This document shows, in pieces, positions 1-5,299 of a DNA stretch of 6,087 bases (its first letter is position 1; the number at the start of each line of letters is the position of its first letter). The position numbers and the translations under genes were made by a program. Source of the stretch: an uncultured bacterium (GTDB lineage: Bacteria > Bacillota > Limnochordia > DTU080 > JAAYLA01); NCBI GenBank assembly GCA_937983075.1, contig CALKAQ010000077.1, forward strand, positions 1 through 6,087, read 5' to 3'. The notes beneath the pieces are model-generated. The model made no database searches. It worked only from the letters and a program-made list of their open reading frames with translations, and had not been told where the DNA came from.

Positions 1-2
1 GC

Positions 3-10
3 GAGGTGAT
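3..10 (+). promoter_or_regulatory. Ribosome binding site of the small terminase gene
   Basis: GAGGTGAT lies 3 bases before the ATG at 14, with its GAGG core 7 bases before it. This is a strong Shine-Dalgarno match and supports that start. An upstream gene could end at the TGA at 7-9 inside this motif, but too little sequence is visible to tell. Confidence 0.75.
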
Positions 11-13
11 GGC

Positions 14-457
14 ATGGCGAGACCAAGCAAACGGTCCATGGTTACGCCCGAGGAGCGACAGCGAATCATTGAGGCGATACGCAGTGGCAAGTCGCGCTAT
101 GCTGTCGCCAACGAGTTTCAGCGGTCGCGTTCAACGATAGCCAAGATCGCACGCGAAGCGGGTCTGGACGCCGACCGGACGAGCACGGCAAAGGCGACGC
201 GGGCGCGAGCCCAATACGCCGCGGCCGATCGGCTAGAGCTGATCAATCAGGGGTTCGCCAAAGTGGAGGCGATGCTCGCCAACATCAGTGCCGATCCGGG
301 CGACGCACGCAACCTTCGCGAAATCATGACAAGCCTCGCCATCCTCATCGACAAACGGCGGATCGAAGATGGCGACACCCCCAACAAGATCGACATGCGG
401 TTCTACTTGGATGCGCTGCAGGGTGCTGCGGATGAGGCTTGGAGCGAACCGCAATGA
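14..457 (+). CDS. terS: Phage terminase small subunit (DNA-recognition subunit)
   Basis: This is probably the small terminase subunit (147 aa), which binds the packaging site on concatemeric phage DNA and presents it to the large subunit. Residues about 11-50 form a helix-turn-helix: a helix starting at TPEERQRI, the turn-containing segment GKSRYAVANEF, and a likely recognition helix SRSTIAKIAREAG. A basic linker (about 55-67) leads to a mostly helical region (about 68-118) of the kind that oligomerises in this family. The segment around LIDKRRIEDGD resembles small terminases of Gram-positive phages. The acidic C-terminal tail may contact the large subunit (inference). Placement directly before an unmistakable large terminase is the strongest evidence, because small terminases are poorly conserved. 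The start is the first ATG after a strong ribosome binding site. The stop overlaps the next start as ATGA, so the two terminase subunits are probably translationally coupled. The alternative reading is a generic DNA-binding regulator, which is less likely in this position. Confidence 0.85.
   Translation: MARPSKRSMVTPEERQRIIEAIRSGKSRYAVANEFQRSRSTIAKIAREAGLDADRTSTAKATRARAQYAAADRLELINQGFAKVEAMLANISADPGDARNLREIMTSLAILIDKRRIEDGDTPNKIDMRFYLDALQGAADEAWSEPQ
441..444 (+). promoter_or_regulatory. Ribosome binding site that decides the large terminase start
   Basis: GGAG sits 9 bases before the ATG at 454, inside the end of the small terminase gene. It favours ATG 454 over the in-frame TTG at 439, which has only a poorly spaced purine stretch before it. 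Confidence 0.55.
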
Positions 458-1716
458 GAGCAGCGGCTGCACCGTTTCGGTTTCAGCCGTTTAGCCGCAA
501 GCAGAAGCAACTCCTCACGTGGTGGATGCCGCAGTCGCCGTATCATGACTACGACATGGTGATCGCCGATGGAGCCATCCGGTCGGGGAAAACGGTCGCC
601 ATGATCGATGGGTTCGTTACCTGGTCCCTAGCGACGTTTGAACATCAAAATTTCATCCTGGCGGGCAAGAGTATGGGCGCGCTCAAACGCAACGTACTGC
701 GCCCGATGTTCCAAATACTCGACGCCAAGGGTATCCCGTATCACTATCATCGTTCTGAGCACTACGTGCAGATCGGCAGCAACACGTATTACTGCTTCGG
801 TGCCAACAACGAGGCGTCACAAGACGTACTGCAGGGGTTAACTGCGGCAGGCGCATATGGCGATGAAGCTGCTCTGTTTCCTGAGTCGTTCGTTGAGCAG
901 ATGATCGGCCGCTGTTCGGTCGAAGGCTCCAAGGTGTGGCTCAACTGCAACCCGGAGGGACCGTTTCATTACCTCAAGCGTGAGTACATCGACAAGGCGG
1001 AAGAGAAGCGCATCCTGCATCTGCACTTTACGCTGGACGATAATTTGACGTTGTCGGAAGTGATCAAAGAACGCTACCGCCGGATGTTTTCCGGCGTGTT
1101 TTATCAGCGATACATCCTGGGCCTGTGGGTAATGGCCGAAGGGCTCATCTACGACATGTTCGACCCGGAGCGGCACGTGGTCGACATCTTGCCGAAAATG
1201 CGCCGCTATTGGGTCGGCGTCGACTACGGAACGACGAACCCGACGGTGTTTCTGCTCGTCGGCGAGGGCATCGACGGGCGCTTGTATGTGTGCCGCGAAT
1301 GGCGGTGGGATAGCGCAGAGAAGGGGCGCCAGAAAACGGATGCCCAACTCAGTGCAGATTTCCGAGCGTGGTTGGGCGACATCCAGCCGGAGCGCGTCTT
1401 CATCGACCCGTCTGCAGCATCGTTTGCGTTGCAGCTTTGGCAAGATGGCGTTCGAAGGGTCTCGCATGCGGACAATGCGGTACTCGATGGCATTCGAGAC
1501 GTAAGCAGTCTGCTTGGTGCCGGGTTGCTCAAGATTCATCGCTCATGCACTGGACTCATCAAGGAGAAAGCGTCGTATTCGTGGGACCCGAAGGCGCAGG
1601 AGCGCGGCGAGGACAAGCCGCTAAAAGTCAATGATCACGCATGCGACGCCGAACGATACGTAATTCACAGCATTCGCAACGTCTGGCGGCGTTGGGTGCG
1701 ACAGGAGGCTGCGTGA
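454..1716 (+). CDS. terL: Phage terminase large subunit (packaging ATPase and nuclease)
   Basis: This is the DNA-packaging motor (420 aa from ATG 454), of the PBSX/SPP1-type large terminase family and close to the usual length. The N-terminal ATPase has a Walker A motif GAIRSGKT (residues 40-47), a Walker B segment GAYGDEA with the Asp-Glu pair at 137-138, and a coupling motif NCNPEGPFHYLK starting at 164. The C-terminal RNase H-like nuclease, which cuts concatemers into genome lengths, shows its expected acidic residues: D257 in GVDYGTTNPT, D318 in VFIDPS, and D394/D398 in NDHACDAERY. All key residues are present, so the enzyme is probably active. It acts in the cytoplasm on the portal vertex with the small subunit encoded just upstream. 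The start at 454 is chosen for the ATGA overlap with the small subunit stop and the GGAG at 441-444. A TTG at 439 would add five residues. The gene ends one base before the portal start. Confidence 0.97.
   Translation: MRAAAAPFRFQPFSRKQKQLLTWWMPQSPYHDYDMVIADGAIRSGKTVAMIDGFVTWSLATFEHQNFILAGKSMGALKRNVLRPMFQILDAKGIPYHYHRSEHYVQIGSNTYYCFGANNEASQDVLQGLTAAGAYGDEAALFPESFVEQMIGRCSVEGSKVWLNCNPEGPFHYLKREYIDKAEEKRILHLHFTLDDNLTLSEVIKERYRRMFSGVFYQRYILGLWVMAEGLIYDMFDPERHVVDILPKMRRYWVGVDYGTTNPTVFLLVGEGIDGRLYVCREWRWDSAEKGRQKTDAQLSADFRAWLGDIQPERVFIDPSAASFALQLWQDGVRRVSHADNAVLDGIRDVSSLLGAGLLKIHRSCTGLIKEKASYSWDPKAQERGEDKPLKVNDHACDAERYVIHSIRNVWRRWVRQEAA
1703..1708 (+). promoter_or_regulatory. Ribosome binding site of the portal gene
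   Basis: A consensus AGGAGG ends 9 bases before the ATG at 1718. It lies within the last codons of the large terminase gene, fixing the portal start and suggesting coupled translation. Confidence 0.8.
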
Positions 1717-1717
1717 T

Positions 1718-3187
1718 ATGCCATTACCGACTGATCCGAATACGCCATGGCCTCCCGAAGAGTGGAGGGAGATATACGAGCTGTACCGCGAACATGACGC
1801 CTGGTATTCTGGCGACCCGGTGCGGCTGTCGGATGTGTACTCCGCTCGCATTTCGCCGACGCCGCGAGGGCGTTTTTGGGCGACGGAAATCAAGGCGGAA
1901 CGGCGCACGATGCTGCATATTCCAATTGCTGGAGACATCGCTGCCACGAGCGCGAATTTGCTGTTCAGCGAGCCGCCTAAGTTCTATATCCCTGAATCTG
2001 ACGAGGGGATCAGCGATGCCCAGGCTGCTCAAGATCGCCTGGCCGAACTGGTTGACATCGGCGACGTGATTTCGCGGCTCATCGAGGGTGCAGAGACCGC
2101 AGCCGCCTTGGGCGGGGTGTTCATCGGCCCGGTTTGGGACGATTCGGTGGCCGACTACCCGATTTTGCGTGTAGCGCAGGCGGATGCGGCGATCCCGGAG
2201 TTCCGCTGGGGCATCCTGCAGGCGGTGACGTTGTGGCGTGTTGTTGAAGATGACGGGGAACGTGTGTGGAGGCATTTGGAACGCCATGAGCCAGGTGTTA
2301 TTTTGCACGGCCTCTACGTCGGCGATGCTGAACACCTTGGCCGACGTGTAGACATTAATGCGCACCCTGAAACGCAGGGGCTGCAAGAGATCATCGAGCT
2401 GCCGCCGAGCATGGCGAATGCGTTGGCGATCCGCTACGTGCCCAATATGCGCCCGAATCGCCGTTTTCGTGGCAAGCCGATCGGCCAATCGGACTACGCC
2501 GGCGCTGAGGCCATGATGGACGCGCTTGACGAGGTGTGGACATCCTGGCTGCGGGACATTAGGCTCGGCCGGGCTCGCTTGATCGTGCCAGAGGAATACC
2601 TAGAGCGACGGGGCGACGGGGAATTCGTGTTTGACGTTGACCAGGAGGTTTTCACGCCGCTTGACATGGCCCCGACGGACGGCCAGGGCATCACGGCGTC
2701 GCAGTTTGCGATTCGCACCGAGGAGCACGCCAAGACCGCACTAGATTTGTTGGAGCGTATTGTGTCGGCGGCAGGCTATTCGCCACAGTCGTTCGGGCTC
2801 CAGATTTTTGGACGTGCGGAAAGTGGAACCGCACTACGAATTCGTGAGCGAAAGAGCCTGACGACGAAGCAGAAGAAAGAGCGGTACTGGAAATCGAACC
2901 TTGCTGATGTGCTTGAACAAATGCTCATCATCGACCGCGAAGTGTTCGGGCGGCCGACGCCTATTTATCGGCCGCGGGTGGACTTCGATGATTCAATAGC
3001 CGACGATCCTAAGGAAATCGCTGAATCGGTGGACTTGCTGGCGCGAGCCAAGGCGGCGTCCATCGAGACGCGTGTGCGTATGCTTCATCCTGATTGGACG
3101 GATGCCGAGGTGAAGGCCGAAGTCGAGACAATTCTGGCCGAAGAGGGCATGAGGATGCCGGACCCGATGCAAATAGGGTTGCCGTGA
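1718..3187 (+). CDS. Phage portal protein, SPP1 gp6-like
   Basis: This is the portal protein (489 aa), the ring at the capsid's unique vertex through which DNA enters and leaves and on which the terminase and head-completion proteins dock. The length suits the SPP1 gp6-like family. Visible landmarks are the N-terminal helix with REHDAWYSGDP (about 24-34), a conserved-looking HIPIAGDIAATSANLLFSEPP stretch (about 67-87), and a C-terminal core with FGRAESGTALRIRERKS (364-380) followed by a basic helical segment rich in Lys and Arg. In this family that late segment precedes the long helical crown. The assignment rests on these family-like motifs and on the position directly after the large terminase, as in SPP1. 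The ATG at 1718 follows a perfect ribosome binding site. No frameshift or missing region is evident. Translation is probably coupled to the large terminase, as only one base separates the stop and start. Confidence 0.93.
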   Translation: MPLPTDPNTPWPPEEWREIYELYREHDAWYSGDPVRLSDVYSARISPTPRGRFWATEIKAERRTMLHIPIAGDIAATSANLLFSEPPKFYIPESDEGISDAQAAQDRLAELVDIGDVISRLIEGAETAAALGGVFIGPVWDDSVADYPILRVAQADAAIPEFRWGILQAVTLWRVVEDDGERVWRHLERHEPGVILHGLYVGDAEHLGRRVDINAHPETQGLQEIIELPPSMANALAIRYVPNMRPNRRFRGKPIGQSDYAGAEAMMDALDEVWTSWLRDIRLGRARLIVPEEYLERRGDGEFVFDVDQEVFTPLDMAPTDGQGITASQFAIRTEEHAKTALDLLERIVSAAGYSPQSFGLQIFGRAESGTALRIRERKSLTTKQKKERYWKSNLADVLEQMLIIDREVFGRPTPIYRPRVDFDDSIADDPKEIAESVDLLARAKAASIETRVRMLHPDWTDAEVKAEVETILAEEGMRMPDPMQIGLP

Positions 3188-3195
3188 GGGGGTGG
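3186..3195 (+). promoter_or_regulatory. Ribosome binding site of the minor head protein gene
   Basis: GAGGGGGTGG overlaps the portal stop codon and ends 5 bases before the ATG at 3201, with its GAGG core 11 bases before. It supports that start in a 13 bp intergenic gap. Confidence 0.65.
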
Positions 3196-3200
3196 TCTGA

Positions 3201-4268
3201 ATGCCCATCTCCCCGGCAGACGCCGAACGTGAAGCAGACGAAATCCGGCGCATTTACGCTGAGGCAGAACGCACGATCATCGAGAAAATAGCCAGACGCG
3301 TAGCACGCGGCATCGACACCGCAGACGACAGCTGGTACGCCATCAAACTCACCGAAGTTAGCCAGCTGCGCCGTGAGGTTGAGGCCGAGATTCGCCGTCT
3401 GCGCCAAGCCGATCGTGAGATTGAGCGGGTTGTCGCCACAGCTTACCGAGAAGGCTCGACGGCGGCTATTGCAGACCTGCGCCGCGTCACTCGTGCAAGC
3501 GTAGCTATCCGAACGGCATTCACCAGGGCTAATGAGGACGCAGTCCGCCGTTTGGCGCAGGCAGTCGTTGGCAATTTGGAGGCGACGCAGTTTCGCATTC
3601 TCCGCGCGGCCGAGGATGTGTATCGGCAGGTTATCGCCGAGACGGCAGTCCCGCAGGTGTTGACAGGCGTTTTGACACGCCGAGAGGCGGCGCAGCGGGC
3701 ACTCGACCGCTTTGCCGAACTGGGGATCTCGGGATTTGTCGACCGAGCGGGACGCTCCTGGTCCCTTGAATCATACGCTGAGATGGCGGTGCGAACAGGG
3801 CTCGGACAAGCGGCCGTGCAAGGGCATATCGACAAGCTGATCGAGAACAACCGGGACTTGGTGATTGTCTCAGACAGCCCGGATGAATGCGAAAAGTGCA
3901 GGCCATGGGAAGGACGCATTCTCTCGCTGACAGGCCAGACACCAGGGTATCCGACAGCCGACCAAGCAAGAGCGGCGGGCCTGTTTCACCCGAATTGCAC
4001 CCATCGTTTCGGCTTGTATGTGCCCGGCCTAACACGTCCGATGAGCGGCACGGCGGCACCCCAACGTTACGAGGAACGGCAGCAACAACGCTATATCGAA
4101 CGCCAGATTCGTAAGTGGAAACTGCGTGAAGCGGCGGCGATCACCGACGATGCAAAAAGGTTGGCTAGCGCCAAGGTGCGTGACTGGCAGGCAGTGATGC
4201 GGCGGTTTATCGCCGAGACAGGTCGTATCCGGAAGCCGTCGCGGGAACAGATCGGCAAGGCGAGGTGA
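3201..4268 (+). CDS. Phage minor head (minor capsid) protein, SPP1 gp7/Mu F-like
   Basis: This is a minor head protein (355 aa) of the type found in a few copies near the portal. In SPP1, gp7 binds the portal and affects DNA delivery (family knowledge). The N-terminal two thirds are highly helical and charged, with a likely coiled coil at about residues 50-80 (QLRREVEAEIRRLRQADREI). The C-terminal part carries the hallmark of minor capsid and Mu F-like domains: a CEKC pair (C230, C233) in SPDECEKCRPWEGRIL, then HPNCTH (H263, C266, H268). This spacing could hold a metal ion (inference). A basic helical tail of about 65 residues follows, with no added toxin or enzyme domain as seen on some Mu F fusions. 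The gene directly follows the portal, as in SPP1. It ends only 11 bp from the end of a convergent small gene, which is where the co-directional head operon is interrupted. Confidence 0.9.
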   Translation: MPISPADAEREADEIRRIYAEAERTIIEKIARRVARGIDTADDSWYAIKLTEVSQLRREVEAEIRRLRQADREIERVVATAYREGSTAAIADLRRVTRASVAIRTAFTRANEDAVRRLAQAVVGNLEATQFRILRAAEDVYRQVIAETAVPQVLTGVLTRREAAQRALDRFAELGISGFVDRAGRSWSLESYAEMAVRTGLGQAAVQGHIDKLIENNRDLVIVSDSPDECEKCRPWEGRILSLTGQTPGYPTADQARAAGLFHPNCTHRFGLYVPGLTRPMSGTAAPQRYEERQQQRYIERQIRKWKLREAAAITDDAKRLASAKVRDWQAVMRRFIAETGRIRKPSREQIGKAR

Positions 4269-4272
4269 AGGA
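4262..4272 (+). promoter_or_regulatory. Orphan Shine-Dalgarno-like sequence after the minor head gene
   Basis: GAGGTGAAGGA overlaps the minor head stop codon, exactly as the ribosome binding sites of the other head genes overlap their upstream stops. No usable start follows: the nearest plus-strand GTG at 4285 opens only nine codons. It may be what remains of the start region of a gene that once followed here, or chance purine richness. Confidence 0.35.
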
Positions 4273-4279
4273 TTCGCTG

Positions 4280-4519
4280 TTATCGTGGGGCTCCGTTTTC
4301 TAGGCGCTCTTTAGCAAGTCGGATCACCTTTGCCAGTCGTTTCGGCTCCGGCGCAGTGTCGAGCTTGATTGGCACAATCTGCACAACAGCACCGTTGAGG
4401 GTGACGACAAGCCACTCCTCTCCGTCTACGGTGAGGGTAAACTGATCGAGATTGACGCTTAGAGACGATTGGATGATTTTTCGTGGTCGGCCGAACTGGC
4501 CGTGGATAATGTTGCCCAT
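4280..4519 (-). CDS. Small protein of unknown function, reverse strand within head module
   Basis: I do not recognise this 79-aa protein. It reads like a real protein: a basic N-terminus containing GRPRK (about residues 10-14, reminiscent of an AT-hook core but without the preceding Arg), then alternating hydrophobic segments likely to be beta strands (about 22-52, e.g. FTLTVDGEEWLVVTLNG and AVVQIVPIKL), then a proline-marked turn and an amphipathic basic helix (about 59-75, PKRLAKVIRLAKERLENG). There is no signal peptide or membrane segment, so it is probably cytoplasmic. It is the only gene here on the minus strand and fills most of a gap in an otherwise tightly packed operon, ending 11 bp from the minor head stop. 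An in-frame TGA lies 12 bases before the ATG at 4519, fixing this start. A ribosome site is weak: AGGTG is 13 bases away. However, an extended -10 motif ends 6 bases before the ATG, so it may be read from a leaderless message. The alternative is a chance ORF in a non-coding island. Confidence 0.7.
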   Translation of the reverse strand: MGNIIHGQFGRPRKIIQSSLSVNLDQFTLTVDGEEWLVVTLNGAVVQIVPIKLDTAPEPKRLAKVIRLAKERLENGAPR

Positions 4520-4525
4520 AGAACC

Positions 4526-4534
4526 ATTGTATCA
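4526..4534 (-). promoter_or_regulatory. Extended -10 promoter for the reverse-strand small gene
   Basis: On the minus strand this reads TGATACAAT: an extended -10 TG plus TACAAT, one mismatch from TATAAT. No convincing -35 hexamer is found 16-18 bases upstream, where the hairpin lies, which an extended -10 can tolerate. The hexamer ends 6 bases before the ATG at 4519, so transcription would begin at or beside the start codon. Confidence 0.5.
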
Positions 4535-4537
4535 CCT

Positions 4538-4563
4538 AGACCACTCCGCAAGGGGTGGTTTTT
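4538..4563 (+). terminator. Intrinsic terminator hairpin upstream of the scaffold gene
   Basis: The stem arms ACCACTCC (4540-4547) and GGGGTGGT (4552-4559) pair over 8 bp, with one U-G wobble, around a GCAA loop of the stable GNRA type. A run of five T follows (4559-4563). Flanking AG and TT can lengthen the stem. As RNA the minus strand would have a C-A mismatch instead of the wobble, and its T-run would be on the wrong side, so termination points along the plus strand. It would stop late transcripts coming from the minor head gene before they reach scaffold and capsid. It also overlaps the -35 region of the reverse-strand gene and, being nearly palindromic, could alternatively be an operator. 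Confidence 0.65.
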
Positions 4564-4623
4564 CGCGTCCAACACGCGTGACGACGTTAAAAGCTCCGCG
4601 GATACGGCCGACGGGCCTAAAAC
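4564..4623 (+). other. Leader between terminator and scaffold ribosome site
   Basis: This short non-coding stretch holds a small inverted repeat, CGCGT (4564-4568) with ACGCG (4574-4578) around five bases, and a GGCC/GGCC mini-stem at about 4607-4618. I see no convincing plus-strand -35/-10 pair, so a dedicated promoter for scaffold and capsid is not demonstrated, although one would be expected if the terminator works. Confidence 0.3.
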
Positions 4624-4630
4624 GGGAGGT
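4624..4630 (+). promoter_or_regulatory. Ribosome binding site that decides the scaffold start
   Basis: GGGAGGT lies 6 bases before the ATG at 4637. It rules against the longer reading frame that is open from 4469, whose extra 56 codons overlap the reverse-strand gene, its promoter and the terminator. Confidence 0.8.
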
Positions 4631-4636
4631 AGCGAC

Positions 4637-5296
4637 ATGACGTTTGAGATGCCTATGAACCTGCAGTTTTTCGCCGAAGGCGACCCTGACGCCGGGGATA
4701 ACGGCGGCACGCAAGCCCCTGATACCGGGGGCAACGGTGGCGACCTGACTCCTGGTGGCAAGACGTTCACGCAGGAGGAGCTTGACGCGATTATCCAACG
4801 CCGCCTTGCCCGTGAACGCAAGCAGTGGGAACAGCAGCTCGAAGAAGAGCGCAAAAAAGCGGCCATGACTGAGGCCGAGCGACTGAGAACCGAGAAAGAA
4901 GAAGCCGAGCGTCGGGCCCAGGAAGCTCAACAGCAGGCCGCCCAGCGGCTCGTGCAGGCTGAAGCGAAAGTCGTAGCGGTGGAGCTGGGCGTCAAGCCCG
5001 ACCGCATCCCCTACGTCCTGCGCTTGGCGGATTTGTCGGGCGTGGATGTGGGCGACGACGGCGTGGTGGACGCCAAGGCGCTACGGGATGCCATCGAAGC
5101 CGTCCTGCGGGATGTGCCCGAGTTGAAGGGCTCCATGACGCCTGGCAAGAGCGGAGCTGAATTCTCAGCGGGCGGCGGCACAGTCGAACGCAACCCGTGG
5201 AGCAAGGAACATTTCAACCTCACCGAGCAAGGTCGGCTCATGCGCGAGAATCCTGATCTCGCTCGCAAGCTCATGAAAGAAGCGAAAAGGAAGTGA
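4637..5296 (+). CDS. Phage capsid scaffolding protein (DUF4355-like)
   Basis: This is probably the procapsid scaffold (219 aa), which copolymerises with capsid protein inside the immature shell and leaves before or during packaging. It starts with MNLQFFAE (residues 7-14), an N-terminal motif common among head proteins of Gram-positive phages. A Gly/Asp-rich flexible linker follows (about 15-42), then TFTQEELDAIIQRRLARER and a long charged coiled coil rich in Glu, Arg, Gln and Ala (about 44-112). A small folded-looking segment comes next (about 113-165). Another Gly/Ser linker precedes a C-terminal signature, NPWSKEHFNLTEQGRLMREN (186-205), and a basic end KEAKRK. In scaffolds generally a basic C-terminal helix pair binds the capsid protein, so this end is the likely contact (inference). 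The start at 4637 has a good ribosome site. The gene precedes the major capsid gene by 3 bp, as expected for a scaffold, and no protease domain is seen. Confidence 0.87.
   Translation: MTFEMPMNLQFFAEGDPDAGDNGGTQAPDTGGNGGDLTPGGKTFTQEELDAIIQRRLARERKQWEQQLEEERKKAAMTEAERLRTEKEEAERRAQEAQQQAAQRLVQAEAKVVAVELGVKPDRIPYVLRLADLSGVDVGDDGVVDAKALRDAIEAVLRDVPELKGSMTPGKSGAEFSAGGGTVERNPWSKEHFNLTEQGRLMRENPDLARKLMKEAKRK
5287..5293 (+). promoter_or_regulatory. Ribosome binding site of the major capsid gene
   Basis: AAGGAAG overlaps the last scaffold codons, with AGGA 8 bases before the ATG at 5300. A second in-frame ATG at 5303 is also reachable, so the mature start could be one residue shorter. Confidence 0.6.
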
Positions 5297-5299
5297 TAA

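Noticed and set aside
439..453. TTG start for the large terminase
   Set aside because: The ATG at 454 gives the ATGA overlap with the small terminase stop and has GGAG at 9 bases; the TTG has no well-placed ribosome site.
838..1539. 233-codon minus-strand open frame within the large terminase gene
   Set aside because: It lies entirely opposite a gene with all catalytic motifs, has no recognisable domain, and long antisense frames are common in GC-rich coding DNA.
1724..2488. 254-codon minus-strand open frame opposite the portal gene
   Set aside because: Its Arg/His-rich composition is typical of an antisense shadow, and it has no ribosome site or gap of its own.
4280..4519. Reverse-strand gene as an AT-hook DNA-binding protein
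   Set aside because: GRPRK resembles part of an AT-hook core, but the leading Arg is replaced by Phe and only one copy is present, so it is too weak to name a function.
4311..4535. 74-codon GTG-started minus-strand frame overlapping the 79-aa gene
   Set aside because: It is a shifted reading of the same DNA with an unprotein-like composition (clusters of Arg, His and Cys), and the 79-aa frame has a far more natural sequence.
4469..4636. 56-codon N-terminal extension of the scaffold reading frame
   Set aside because: The frame is open but its start lacks a ribosome site, the segment covers a terminator hairpin and the opposite-strand gene's start, and the motif-bearing start at 4637 has a strong ribosome site.
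4723..4765. Gly-rich repetitive stretch in the scaffold gene as a DNA repeat element
   Set aside because: The repetition is low-complexity coding for a Gly/Asp linker between the N-terminal motif and the coiled coil; there is no regular unit.
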